64,000 nt of DNA from CAYZMH01 sp964479445 (GTDB taxonomy: Bacteria > Bacteroidota > Bacteroidia > Bacteroidales > GCA-2748055). Location of the stretch: assembly GCA_964479445.1 (NCBI GenBank), contig CAYZMH010000001.1, positions 1 to 64,000 on the forward strand, read 5' to 3'. A program made the position numbers and the translations under genes. Of the stretch, positions 1-8,310 are shown in pieces (the stretch's first letter is position 1; each line of letters begins with the position of its first letter). The notes under the pieces are model-generated. The model ran no database searches, had not been told where the DNA came from, and saw only the letters and a program-made list of their open reading frames with translations.

Positions 1-1044
1 GCCGTTTATTCCCCGGCGCTTACCGATTTTATCATCATGAGCGAGAAGACATCGTATATGTTTGTTACCGGTCCGAAAGTCACCAAAACAGTGACCGGGG
101 AAGTTATTTCCACAGAAGAGCTGGGAGGGGCACAAATGCACTCGACACGCTCGGGGGTCTCCCATTTTGTAGCTGAAGATGAAGAAGAGGGATTGTTGAT
201 GATCCGGAAACTGATCAGCTACATGCCCCAGAACAACCTGGAAGATCCGCCTGCTACCAACACAACGGATCCTATCGACCGGATGGAAGATGCACTGAAC
301 GAACTGATCCCTGATAATCCGAATGAAGCATACGATGTAAAGGATGTGATTTTTCACATTGTGGATGATCATGAGTTTTTGGAAATCCACCGCGATTATG
401 CCAGGAATATGGTGGTGGGCTTTGCCAAATTTAACGGGATATCAGCCGGTATCGTGGCCAATCAACCCAACCAGCTTGCAGGCGTGCTGGATATTGATGC
501 CTCAAAGAAAGCAGCACGATTTGTTCGTTTCTGCGATTGTTTCAACATACCCATTGTTACCCTGGTGGATGTGCCGGGCTTCCTTCCGGGCAGTGCCCAG
601 GAGTTTGGAGGTATTATCATACACGGGGCAAAATTGATGTTCGCCTATGGAGAGGCTACCGTACCGAAAGTGACCATCACATTGCGTAAGTCTTACGGCG
701 GAGCACACGATGTGATGAGCTCCAAGCAACTCCGCGGCGATATTAATTATGCCTGGCCCTCAGCGGAAATTGCGGTGATGGGCCCCAAGGGGGCTGTTGA
801 GATACTGGAAGGGAAGAAACTGAAGGAATTTGATTCCGCCGATGAGATGAACAAGTATGTAGCCGAAAAGGAGGAGGAGTACCGCAACAAATTTGCCAAT
901 CCATACCTGGCCGCCCGGTATGGATATATCGATGATGTAATTGAACCCAGGAACACCCGTTTCCGCATCATTCGGGCTCTGCAAACTCTTGCGACCAAAA
1001 AAGAGATGAACCCTCCCAAGAAACACCCAAATATACCCCTGTAA
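1..1044 (+). CDS. mmdA: Methylmalonyl-CoA decarboxylase alpha subunit (carboxyltransferase), 5'-truncated
   Basis: The reading frame is open from base 1, so the start lies upstream of the window; 347 residues are visible. It belongs to the biotin-dependent acyl-CoA carboxyltransferase family (propionyl-CoA carboxylase beta / MmdA). Visible family segments are AVYSPALTDFI at the very start, VTGPKVTKTVTGEVIS, the GGAQMHSTRSGVSHF segment, and VTLVDVPGFLPG followed by KSYGGAHDVMSSK in the C-terminal half. It should move the carboxyl group from methylmalonyl-CoA to the biotin of the carrier protein encoded at 1421. The next genes encode a gamma/delta-like anchor, a biotin carrier and a membrane beta subunit, which points to a Na+-pumping decarboxylase and not to an ATP-dependent carboxylase. 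Methylmalonyl-CoA is the likely substrate; a different acyl-CoA cannot be excluded from sequence. Confidence 0.9.
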   Translation, partial: AVYSPALTDFIIMSEKTSYMFVTGPKVTKTVTGEVISTEELGGAQMHSTRSGVSHFVAEDEEEGLLMIRKLISYMPQNNLEDPPATNTTDPIDRMEDALNELIPDNPNEAYDVKDVIFHIVDDHEFLEIHRDYARNMVVGFAKFNGISAGIVANQPNQLAGVLDIDASKKAARFVRFCDCFNIPIVTLVDVPGFLPGSAQEFGGIIIHGAKLMFAYGEATVPKVTITLRKSYGGAHDVMSSKQLRGDINYAWPSAEIAVMGPKGAVEILEGKKLKEFDSADEMNKYVAEKEEEYRNKFANPYLAARYGYIDDVIEPRNTRFRIIRALQTLATKKEMNPPKKHPNIPL

Positions 1045-1409
1045 TGAATCATAGTGTATACATCCTGCTGGCAAATAACATAAACCTGGATACCCTGGTG
1101 ATTGCGATCGTAGGATACCTGATCGTTTTCACTGCTCTTGTCTTACTGTTTCTCTTTTTTAATAATATCCCGAAAATCATCTATTTTAAAACAAGGAGGG
1201 AACGCAGGAAAAGAGGAGAAGCTGAACCGGACAGCGACGGTAAAATTTCCGGGGAGGAGACAGCAGCAATCTCCATGGCATTGCATATGTGTTTCGCAGA
1301 GATGCATGATGAGGAGAGCGGGGTGCTGACCATCAAGAAGGTATCCAAAACCTATTCCCCCTGGAGTTCGAAAATTTATGCGGTCAGAAACCAGTTTAAC
1401 CGGTTATAA
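1044..1409 (+). CDS. Small OadG/MmdD-like membrane anchor subunit of the decarboxylase
   Basis: This 121-residue protein starts inside the stop codon of the preceding gene (TAATG overlap), which suggests translational coupling. One hydrophobic segment (about residues 17-40) is followed by a basic stretch (KTRRERRKRG) and a soluble tail, as in the gamma/delta subunits of sodium-translocating decarboxylases, which hold the carboxyltransferase to the membrane beta subunit. The sequence itself is poorly conserved, as usual for this subunit, so the call rests on topology, size and position between the carboxyltransferase and biotin-carrier genes. Confidence 0.7.
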   Translation: MNHSVYILLANNINLDTLVIAIVGYLIVFTALVLLFLFFNNIPKIIYFKTRRERRKRGEAEPDSDGKISGEETAAISMALHMCFAEMHDEESGVLTIKKVSKTYSPWSSKIYAVRNQFNRL

Positions 1410-1420
1410 ACCTATAGACG

Positions 1421-1843
1421 ATGAAGAAGTTCAAATTTACCATAAACGGAAATGAGTATGCGGTGGATGTGCTGGAGATTGAGGATAATATCTGCAAACT
1501 GGAGGTAAATGGAACTCCCTATACGGTAGAGATTGAAAAAAAGGTGAAGAGTTCCAAAACCCCGACCATCGTACGGCCTGTTGCAAAAGAAGCATCCAAA
1601 CCTGAGATCGATAAAAAGGAGAGTGGGTCGGCGCATGCTATTACCGCTCCGCTTCCCGGAGTGATCATGGAGGTAAAAATTAATCCCGGGGACATTATCA
1701 AGAAAGGCCAGCTTCTGATGGTCATGGAAGCTATGAAGATGGAAAATAAAGTGTTGTCAGACCGAAACGGTGTGGTGGAATCGGTCAGGGTTGGCAAAGG
1801 TGATTCGGTGTTGCAGGGAGATGTCTTACTGGAGATTATTTAA
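1421..1843 (+). CDS. mmdC: Biotin carboxyl carrier protein of methylmalonyl-CoA decarboxylase
   Basis: This 140-residue protein ends in a biotinyl domain. The biotinylation motif MEAMKMEN places the modified lysine at residue 106. The N-terminal 45 residues form a small beta-rich segment, and a linker of about 25 residues with Lys, Pro and Ser connects it to the domain that begins near ITAPLPGVI. The linker is shorter than the Ala/Pro-rich swinging arm of some decarboxylases. The protein should carry carboxyl groups from the alpha subunit to the membrane beta subunit, where decarboxylation drives Na+ export. It is 11 bases downstream of the anchor gene and 4 bases upstream of the beta-subunit gene. 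Confidence 0.92.
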   Translation: MKKFKFTINGNEYAVDVLEIEDNICKLEVNGTPYTVEIEKKVKSSKTPTIVRPVAKEASKPEIDKKESGSAHAITAPLPGVIMEVKINPGDIIKKGQLLMVMEAMKMENKVLSDRNGVVESVRVGKGDSVLQGDVLLEII

Positions 1844-1847
1844 TGGC

Positions 1848-3143
1848 ATGAAAAAGGCAATAACCGTATTTGCGATATTGGGATTTCTGGCCGTCATGAA
1901 CGCCATGCTCTTTCCGCGCGAAGCTGCTTCGGCAGAGACGGGAAACCAGATCGAACAGGTTGATAATAAAACGGACTCCTCGAAAGGGTGGGACGTGGCC
2001 GTTAAGGGATTGAAACAATTTTACCGGTATACAGGGATCAAGAATATAACATCCGGCCATGTGATCATGATCCTGGTGGGGCTGCTTTTTATTTTCCTGG
2101 CTATCAGGTTCGATTACGAACCCCTGTTGCTGATACCCATCGGTACCGGCATTATAATCGGGAATATTCCGTTTTTCCAGGCAGAAGGAGTAAATATGCA
2201 GCTGGGAATATACGAGGAGGGGAGCGTGATGAACTACCTCTATTTCGGAGTGCTGAAAGGGGTCTATCCACCTCTGATTTTCCTGGGCATCGGGGCTATG
2301 ACCGATTTCTCCTCGCTTATTTCCAAACCCCGCCTGATGCTGCTGGGTGCAGCAGCCCAGGTGGGAATATTCCTGACTTTCCTGGGGGCACTTTACCTTG
2401 GGTTTAATGTGCAGGATGCGGGAGCGATCGGAATCATCGGTGGAGCAGATGGCCCTACCGCAATATTCCTCTCTTCCCGCATTGCCCAGGAATTGATCGG
2501 TCCGATCGCCATCGCCGCATACTCTTACATGGCCCTTGTACCGGTTATCCAGCCCCCGATTATGCGCATGCTGACCTCGCGCAGGGAACGGCTTATCAAA
2601 ATGAAACCGCCCAGGGCCGTTTCACAGACCGAAAAGATCCTTTTTCCTATTATTGGATTGATCGTAACTGCATTTCTGTCACCCAGTTCATTGCCGCTCC
2701 TGGGAATGCTCTTTTTCGGCAACCTGCTGAAAGAGTCGACCGTTACAAAAAGACTGGCTGAAACAGCCCGGACTTCCATGATCGATATTGTCACCATCCT
2801 GCTCGGATTGACCGTCGGGGCTTCCACCCAGGCTGATCGGTTCATAACCAGGGAATCCATGCTGATATTCGGACTGGGAGCGTTGTCGTTCATGATTGCC
2901 ACTGCAGGAGGGATCATCTTCGCAAAAGTGATGAACCTCTTCCTGTCAAAAGAGAATAAGCTCAATCCGCTTGTTGGTGCTGCCGGCGTGTCGGCGGTGC
3001 CCGACAGTGCCCGGGTGGTGCAGAATGTAGGCCTGAAAGAGGATCCATCCAATCACCTGCTCATGCACGCCATGGCTCCCAATGTCTCCGGTGTGATTGG
3101 CAGTGCGGTGGCTGCAGGGATCCTGCTGAGCTTTCTCTGGTAA
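1848..3143 (+). CDS. mmdB: Sodium-pumping decarboxylase beta subunit (OadB/MmdB)
   Basis: This 431-residue polytopic membrane protein of the OadB/GcdB/MmdB family catalyses carboxybiotin decarboxylation coupled to Na+ export. The conserved IIGGADGPTAIF segment carries the aspartate known to be essential in the Klebsiella enzyme, and GAAGVSAVPDSARVVQ carries the conserved late Ser region. Start choice: an upstream GTG at 1770 would run deep into the biotin-carrier gene, whereas ATG 1848 lies 4 bases after that gene's stop and gives a hydrophobic N-terminus. After it comes a hydrophilic stretch (residues about 25-55) and then the conserved membrane core. The N-terminal helix plus loop is longer than in the shortest family members. 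Confidence 0.92.
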   Translation: MKKAITVFAILGFLAVMNAMLFPREAASAETGNQIEQVDNKTDSSKGWDVAVKGLKQFYRYTGIKNITSGHVIMILVGLLFIFLAIRFDYEPLLLIPIGTGIIIGNIPFFQAEGVNMQLGIYEEGSVMNYLYFGVLKGVYPPLIFLGIGAMTDFSSLISKPRLMLLGAAAQVGIFLTFLGALYLGFNVQDAGAIGIIGGADGPTAIFLSSRIAQELIGPIAIAAYSYMALVPVIQPPIMRMLTSRRERLIKMKPPRAVSQTEKILFPIIGLIVTAFLSPSSLPLLGMLFFGNLLKESTVTKRLAETARTSMIDIVTILLGLTVGASTQADRFITRESMLIFGLGALSFMIATAGGIIFAKVMNLFLSKENKLNPLVGAAGVSAVPDSARVVQNVGLKEDPSNHLLMHAMAPNVSGVIGSAVAAGILLSFLW

Positions 3144-3215
3144 ACACTGACCGGGACACGGGCAGAACTTGCTGTTAAACATATCTCAGCGAGCCATTCA
3201 GGATCCAGGCCTGCG

Positions 3216-3223
3216 TAAATTTG
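3216..3223 (+). promoter_or_regulatory. Bacteroidota -7 promoter element upstream of citDE
   Basis: TAAATTTG fits the TAnnTTTG consensus of the primary sigma factor of Bacteroidota exactly and lies 24 bases before the ATG at 3248. No clear -33 TTTG was seen. It suggests that the citrate lyase genes have their own promoter apart from the decarboxylase operon. Confidence 0.5.
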
Positions 3224-3247
3224 TTAGCAAACACAAATCAATAGACC

Positions 3248-4456
3248 ATGTCTAAACCGGTTGTGGCAGGAAATCATGGAGACAAAACCAGGTCTGACTG
3301 CCGTGTCACCCTGGAGATCAAAAAAAGCGGAGGGCTCCTACTCAACCTGCAGAGTAAGGTTGCATCCATGTACGGCGAGGATCTAAAAAAGCAGATCCAT
3401 GATATCATATCATATTTTGATATCCAGCACGCAAAAATTGCTATTGAAGACAGTGGGGCATTGCCATTTGTTATTGCTGCCCGGATGGAGGCTGCTATCA
3501 GGGCAGCCACAAATACTGTTCGCGAGTACCTGCCCGGGATGCTTCCCGGGAACCAGGATGAGACCACGGCTGGACGGTTCCGGTGTTCCCGGCTATACCT
3601 ACCTGGTAATAAGCCCAGTATGATGATTAATGCCGGGATCCATCACCCCGATGGAATTATACTGGATTTGGAAGATTCTGTAGCTCCCGGCCGCAAAATG
3701 GAAGCCCGTCTTCTTGTGAGAAATGCATTGCGCCGGGTACGGTTCTACGGATCGGAACGAATGGTACGGATCAACCAGCTTCCGCTCGGACTGGAAGACC
3801 TGGAAATGGTGGTACCTCACCATGTTCAGGTGATCCTGCTGCCGAAATGCGAAACGAAGGAGCAGGTGATGCAGGTGGATGAGACGATCCGATTAACACT
3901 TGAAAAAGCGGGCCTTACTCATACGGTTTACCTGATGCCCATCATTGAGAGTTGCCTTGGTGTGGAACATGCGTTTGAACTGGCTACCAGTTCTGAACGG
4001 GTTATAGCGCTTGCTGTCGGACTGGAAGACCTGGCGGCAGACCTTGGTGTGGAACGCACCGAAGGGGGTACCGAGTCACTTTTTGCCAGGATGCGCATTG
4101 TGAATGCCTGCAAGGCAGCGGGTATACAACCAATCGATTCGGTCTATTCCGATGTAGCTAATCAGGAAGGATTGAATAATACCGTACAACGATCAAAATC
4201 CCTTGGATTCGAAGGGATGGGTTGTATCCATCCCCGTCAGATCGGCCCCATACAACGGGGCTTTGCTCCATCGGCCGATGAGATTGAAAAAGCAGAAAAG
4301 ATTGTTGCTGCCTATCGTGAGGCAGAAGAGAAAGGATTGGGGGTGGTAGCCCTGGGGTCCAAAATGATTGACGCACCGGTGGTAAAAAGGGCGCATAAAA
4401 TACTGGAAATGGCCGGCAGAATGCCTGGCATGGATAATCATGAAAAAGAGTCATAA
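3248..4456 (+). CDS. citE: Citrate lyase acyl carrier protein-beta subunit fusion (CitD-CitE)
   Basis: This 402-residue protein joins two subunits that are usually separate. Residues 1 to about 95 match CitD, the carrier that holds a phosphoribosyl-dephospho-CoA group: KPVVAG at the start, then a Ser16 in RSDC at the position of the modified serine of GTLES(S/G)D, and GALPFVIAARMEAAIRAA near the end as in CitD's GALDCILRARLEALL. Residues about 108-395 are CitE of the HpcH/HpaI family, with LYLPGNKP (116-123), LDLEDSVAP (139-147), LMPIIES and GMGCIHPRQI. CitE cleaves citryl-thioester to oxaloacetate and acetyl-thioester. The carrier motif differs from the canonical one by an insertion of about five residues. 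citF follows after 2 bases. No citC, citX or citG is seen in the window. Confidence 0.82.
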   Translation: MSKPVVAGNHGDKTRSDCRVTLEIKKSGGLLLNLQSKVASMYGEDLKKQIHDIISYFDIQHAKIAIEDSGALPFVIAARMEAAIRAATNTVREYLPGMLPGNQDETTAGRFRCSRLYLPGNKPSMMINAGIHHPDGIILDLEDSVAPGRKMEARLLVRNALRRVRFYGSERMVRINQLPLGLEDLEMVVPHHVQVILLPKCETKEQVMQVDETIRLTLEKAGLTHTVYLMPIIESCLGVEHAFELATSSERVIALAVGLEDLAADLGVERTEGGTESLFARMRIVNACKAAGIQPIDSVYSDVANQEGLNNTVQRSKSLGFEGMGCIHPRQIGPIQRGFAPSADEIEKAEKIVAAYREAEEKGLGVVALGSKMIDAPVVKRAHKILEMAGRMPGMDNHEKES

Positions 4457-4458
4457 CC

Positions 4459-6012
4459 ATGAAAAAGGTGATCAATGCAGTGGGCCGTGCAGTACCCGAA
4501 CAGGTCAACGGGGATAAGGTCATTCCTTATCAGGGTGTGGGAAATTATCGTCCGGAAGGCACGAAATTCGGACCTCGTATTCGCTCTGCGGCCGATTATC
4601 CGGCCGACGGCAACAAACAGGTCGGTTCTATCCGTGAAGCCCTTGAAAAGGCCGGGTTAAAAGATGGAATGACGATCTCCACCCACCACCATTTCCGCAA
4701 TGGCGATATGCTTGCCAATGCAGTATTTGATGCAGCCCATGAAATGGGAGTGAAGGGATTGCGCTGGTTTCCGTCGGCCTCCTTTCCCTGTCACGAACAC
4801 CTGGTCCCTTACCTCGAGGATGGCACCATCCAGCGCATTGAGGGAAGTATGAACGGACCACTGGGACGGTTTGTCTCTGAAGGGGGAATGCAGGGAATTG
4901 GTGTGCTGCGTTCACACGGAGGACGCTACCAGGCGGTACAGGATGGTGAGGTCCAGATTGACATCGCTGTAATAGGGGCTCCTACGGCCGATTCGTTTGG
5001 GAATGCAAACGGACTGTACGGGGATTCAGCATGCGGATTGCTGGGATTTGCACTGGCCGATTCCCAGTATGCCGATAAGGTCATCGTGGTAACCGACAAC
5101 ATGGTCCCCTTCCCCTGTATACCCTGGCAGATCCAGGGTAACTATGTGGATTATACCGTTTCCATTGAAAAACTGGGGGACCCCTCGAAGATTATCTCCG
5201 GAACAACCAACATTACACGGTCCCCCGACCGACTCCTCCTGGCCGAACTGACCGCAAAATTCTGTGATGCAGCCGGAATTATCAGGGATGGCTTCTCTTT
5301 TCAGAGCGGTGCCGGGGGAACTTCCCTTGCCGTGGGCGAATATTTTCGCAGGATCATGAAGGATCGCGGAATCAAAGCGCGGTTTGCAAGGGGAGGGAGT
5401 AATAAATACCTTGTTGAAATGCTGGAAGAGGGACTGGTAGAGTATATCCTGGACGGACAAACCTTTGACCTGGAGGGAGTTCGCTCTATGGCCGAGAACC
5501 CCGGTCATGTCTGGACAAGTCCGTTTACCTCCTACAATTACCATGGCAAGGGTAATTTTGCAGGGATGGTTGATGTGGTGATCCTCGGAGCTACCGAAGT
5601 GGACGTTCAGTTTAATGCCAACGTGGTAACGCACTCCGATGGGTATTTGCTGCACGGACTGGGAGGGTGGCAGAACTGTCTTTTCTCCAAAACCGTTATT
5701 CTGCCGTTGCCCCTTTTTCGCGACCGGATACCCATTGTTAAAGATAAAGTGACAACGCTTTGCGGTCCGGGTGAATTGATCGATGTGGTGGTCACGGAAC
5801 GGGGCATTGCTGTTAACCCTGCCCGGCAGGATCTTATCGAGAGGGTGAAAAACTCCGGATTGCCTCTCAAAACCATGGAGCAATTAAAGCAGGAGGCCGA
5901 ACAGATTTGCGGGATTCCCGAAGATCCGGAACTCACCGACAAGGTGGTTGCTGTTATAAAATGGGTGGACGGAACGGTGATCGATAGTGTTCTCGGGGTA
6001 GCCAACAGGTAG
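4459..6012 (+). CDS. citF: Citrate lyase alpha subunit (citrate:acetyl-ACP transferase)
   Basis: This 517-residue protein matches CitF over its whole length: FGPRIRSAADYPADGNKQVGS-type N-terminus, STHHHFRNGD, FPSASFPCHEHLVPYLEDGTI, GAPTADSFGNANG, and GAGGTSLAVGEYF in the C-terminal half. It belongs to the family I CoA-transferase-like fold and exchanges acetyl for citryl on the CitD carrier. It lies 2 bases after the fused citDE gene, so the two genes encode all three catalytic parts of the lyase. Activity also needs the prosthetic group and its acetylation, whose genes are not in view. A related citramalate lyase function cannot be ruled out by sequence alone. Confidence 0.87.
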   Translation: MKKVINAVGRAVPEQVNGDKVIPYQGVGNYRPEGTKFGPRIRSAADYPADGNKQVGSIREALEKAGLKDGMTISTHHHFRNGDMLANAVFDAAHEMGVKGLRWFPSASFPCHEHLVPYLEDGTIQRIEGSMNGPLGRFVSEGGMQGIGVLRSHGGRYQAVQDGEVQIDIAVIGAPTADSFGNANGLYGDSACGLLGFALADSQYADKVIVVTDNMVPFPCIPWQIQGNYVDYTVSIEKLGDPSKIISGTTNITRSPDRLLLAELTAKFCDAAGIIRDGFSFQSGAGGTSLAVGEYFRRIMKDRGIKARFARGGSNKYLVEMLEEGLVEYILDGQTFDLEGVRSMAENPGHVWTSPFTSYNYHGKGNFAGMVDVVILGATEVDVQFNANVVTHSDGYLLHGLGGWQNCLFSKTVILPLPLFRDRIPIVKDKVTTLCGPGELIDVVVTERGIAVNPARQDLIERVKNSGLPLKTMEQLKQEAEQICGIPEDPELTDKVVAVIKWVDGTVIDSVLGVANR

Positions 6013-6051
6013 GCCTTTTTGTACAGGTTGGTTTTTAAAATCGTTTGCTGG

Positions 6052-6078
6052 TGTAACAATCCATTTTTCATGTCGTCT
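6052..6078 (+). promoter_or_regulatory. Putative ECF-type autoregulatory promoter
   Basis: TGTAACA at 6052-6058 and CGTCT at 6074-6078 are separated by 15 bases, which fits the general ECF pattern of an AAC-containing -35 box and a CGTC-type -10 box. The pair lies just before the ECF sigma gene at 6093. Autoregulation is inferred; the binding specificity of this sigma factor is unknown. Confidence 0.5.
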
Positions 6079-6092
6079 TTAGACCGAATGTG

Positions 6093-6650
6093 ATGAAAAA
6101 AGCAAAGTACAGCGATATTCACGAAGAACTGGTGGATGCATGCCGCCAGGGGAATCGCAAAGCACAGTTTGAATTGTACAACCGATATTATAAAGCAATG
6201 TACAATACGGCACTCAGAATCACCGGGGATACAGCGGAAGCTGAGGATGCGATGCAGGAAGGTTTCCTGAATGCATTCAGGAAAATTGAGACCTACCGGG
6301 AAGAAGTGAGTGTCGGGGCTTGGTTGAAAAAGATCGTGGTGAATAGAGCCCTGGATGCCGTTAAAAACCGGAAGAGTTTTGTTGACCTGGATCAGGTCCC
6401 GGAAATAGCGGAGAACGATGATGAGAATGATGAGTACCAGGGAGAATTTGTGATTGATGAGATAAAAAAAGCATTATATAATCTTCCCGAACGAGACCGG
6501 GTGATTGTCTCACTTTTCCTTCTGGAGGGTTACGATCATGAAGAGATCGCTGAGATTATGGGAATATCTTATGCCTCCTCCCGTACCCAATACCATCGTG
6601 CAAAAAAACGATTGCAAAAAGAACTGCAACAAAAAAGGCAAACGTCATGA
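6093..6650 (+). CDS. ECF-family RNA polymerase sigma factor
   Basis: This 185-residue protein has the two domains of an ECF sigma factor. Region 2 is around residues 25-95 (YKAMYNTALRITGD, EDAMQEGFLNAFRKI), and region 4 is around residues 125-175 (LPERDRVIVSLFLLEGYDHE, then the helix-turn-helix IAEIMGISYASSRTQYHRAKKRL). It should direct RNA polymerase to a small regulon. A GTG at 6090 precedes ATG 6093; the ATG is taken as the start. The next gene overlaps it by 4 bases (ATGA) and encodes a one-helix membrane protein that is the likely anti-sigma factor. A candidate promoter of ECF type lies at 6052-6078. Confidence 0.92.
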   Translation: MKKAKYSDIHEELVDACRQGNRKAQFELYNRYYKAMYNTALRITGDTAEAEDAMQEGFLNAFRKIETYREEVSVGAWLKKIVVNRALDAVKNRKSFVDLDQVPEIAENDDENDEYQGEFVIDEIKKALYNLPERDRVIVSLFLLEGYDHEEIAEIMGISYASSRTQYHRAKKRLQKELQQKRQTS

Positions 6651-7186
6651 ACGAACTTGAACAATACATACGGGAAAACAGGGAAGCCTTCTCGGATGAG
6701 GAGCCGGCAGGTGGCCATAAGGATCGGTTCAGGGAGAAACTTACCGGTCAGCCAAAAACCAGGCGGGTAACGTTCCGCTATGCCATGCAGATAGCCGCTT
6801 CCCTTGCCGTGATAATTGCAGCAGGGATAGTTATTGTAAAGACCAGCAAAAGCGGAGATAAGATGGCTGCCGTCAATCTGCCTGCTGAGGTGGAAGAAGC
6901 TCGTAATTATTATGTAAGGCAGGTGAACGATCGCTACGAGCAGATCAATACCTATGACTTTGATTCCGGAAAGGAGAAAGAGATGCTGCTCGAGGAACTG
7001 AAAGAGATGGATTCGTATTACAGGCAACTGCTTGAGGACCTGAATGCTAACCCCGGAGATGAGAGAGCTATCCAGGCGCTCATACATCATTACCAGATGA
7101 AAGTCAGCGTGATGGACCAGATTATACAACAGCTGGATCAAATTAATACTCAAAAATCAACAAACAATGAAAATTCAAGTGTCTAA
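6647..7186 (+). CDS. Probable membrane anti-sigma factor
   Basis: This 179-residue protein has a soluble N-terminal part of about 45 residues, one transmembrane helix (about residues 47-67, IAASLAVIIAAGIVIV), and a C-terminal part rich in charged residues that is probably coiled coil and periplasmic. The start overlaps the sigma gene's stop, which fits a sigma/anti-sigma pair made in fixed ratio. No HxxxCxxC zinc motif is present, so it is not a ZAS-type anti-sigma factor. The role is inferred from position and topology; the sequence matches no family I can name. Confidence 0.6.
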   Translation: MNELEQYIRENREAFSDEEPAGGHKDRFREKLTGQPKTRRVTFRYAMQIAASLAVIIAAGIVIVKTSKSGDKMAAVNLPAEVEEARNYYVRQVNDRYEQINTYDFDSGKEKEMLLEELKEMDSYYRQLLEDLNANPGDERAIQALIHHYQMKVSVMDQIIQQLDQINTQKSTNNENSSV

Positions 7187-8216
7187 CTGGAAAAGTTTAC
7201 TCCTGTCCCTGCTCCTGATTGTAGGTGTAAGCTTTTCTGTTTCAGCTCAGGAGGTAAGTAAACAGGTTACCGGCAATTATGAGGTTACCGGTGACTACAA
7301 CCTTGGAATCGAAAACAAGTATGGCCAGATTGAAATCCTGAACTGGAACAAGAATGAGCTTGATGTGGTGGTGGATATCACGGTCGGTGCACAGAGTGAG
7401 AAGAGAGCACTGAATGCACTGGACGAGATTTCCGTCGACATTGATGAAGGTTCCGATGGTGTCTACTTTACGACAGAGTTTGGAAAAATCCAGACGAATA
7501 ATGTAGATATCCAGGTAACCTATACAGTAAAAATGCCGGTTCAGGTCAATGTCGAACTGAGTCAGAAGTACGGTGACCTTTTTATCCAGGAGGTGGCCGG
7601 ATTGGCAGATCTCACGGTTAAATACGGTTCATTGAAAGTCGGTGCCCTGACCCGCGGAGATGCGGAACCCTGGAATACCGTAGATCTTGCATATGGCGAT
7701 GGTTCCATAGAGAATGCCGGATACATGAGCCTGGATATCGCTTATTCCGAGCTGACTCTCACCGAATCGAAAGCGCTGAATATTGAAAATGCATATTCCA
7801 AAATTTTTGGCGAAAAAGCCGGGATAATAAATACCGAGGGTAAATATGATCAATATAATTTTGAAAAAGTAGAGTCATTCGATGCTGCACTGAAATATTC
7901 CGGTATTAATATCGGTACGCTGCTGAGAAGTCTGGATGTGGAACTTGCCTATACCAATGCAAAAATCGGTAAGGTTCAGTCAGGCTTTGACAGAATCAGT
8001 GTGGAAGCACAATATGGCAACGTGAAAGCCGGTCTTGATCCCGATGCTGCCTTTACCGTGGATGCACAGGCGAAATATGGCAATATCCGGTTACCTGAAG
8101 GGGACCTGGATTATGACCGCGATGGAGCGGCCCTTGAGGTATCCGGTTCAGTGGGCAGAAATCCTGGCTCCTTGGTTTCAGTTGATATCAAATATGGGAA
8201 CTTTGAACTGAAATAA
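7167..8216 (+). CDS. Secreted DUF4097-like protein with periodic Y-G/S beta repeats
   Basis: This 349-residue protein has a signal peptide (residues 1-28, ending SVSAQ). The rest is built of short rungs of the type [KAQ]Y[GST]-x-hydrophobic-x-hydrophobic. The tyrosine motif occurs near residues 51, 134, 152, 175, 192, 209, 226, 243, 261, 282, 303 and 342; from 175 to 243 the spacing is exactly 17 residues. That pattern suggests a beta-solenoid, as in DUF4097 putative adhesins. The gene overlaps the anti-sigma gene by 20 bases and ends the ECF operon, so it is likely a cell-envelope product or a stress sensor of that system. Its biochemical role is unknown. Confidence 0.72.
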   Translation: MKIQVSNWKSLLLSLLLIVGVSFSVSAQEVSKQVTGNYEVTGDYNLGIENKYGQIEILNWNKNELDVVVDITVGAQSEKRALNALDEISVDIDEGSDGVYFTTEFGKIQTNNVDIQVTYTVKMPVQVNVELSQKYGDLFIQEVAGLADLTVKYGSLKVGALTRGDAEPWNTVDLAYGDGSIENAGYMSLDIAYSELTLTESKALNIENAYSKIFGEKAGIINTEGKYDQYNFEKVESFDAALKYSGINIGTLLRSLDVELAYTNAKIGKVQSGFDRISVEAQYGNVKAGLDPDAAFTVDAQAKYGNIRLPEGDLDYDRDGAALEVSGSVGRNPGSLVSVDIKYGNFELK

Positions 8217-8253
8217 TACGAAAATAAATCCGAACGTATCTATCTAGCGCTGT

Positions 8254-8295
8254 TGAAACACTCCCGGGATTTTTATAAATTTCGGGAGTGTTTCA
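8254..8295 (+). terminator. Strong hairpin after the ECF operon
   Basis: A perfect 13-bp stem (8254-8266 with 8283-8295) encloses a 16-base loop that contains a further 4-bp ATTT/AAAT pairing. It sits 38 bases after the stop of the upstream gene and 16 bases before the next start. There is no clear U-tract, so termination is likely but not certain; it could also act in mRNA stability. Confidence 0.65.
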
Positions 8296-8310
8296 TTAAT
8301 ACCTGATCCT

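Noticed and set aside
2525..3052. A long minus-strand open frame opposite mmdB
   Set aside because: It lies wholly inside the strongly conserved beta-subunit gene on the other strand and has no recognisable protein motif.
5026..5883. A 285-codon minus-strand frame opposite citF
   Set aside because: It covers conserved CitF coding sequence, has unusual composition (rich in His, Gly, Cys) and no known motif.
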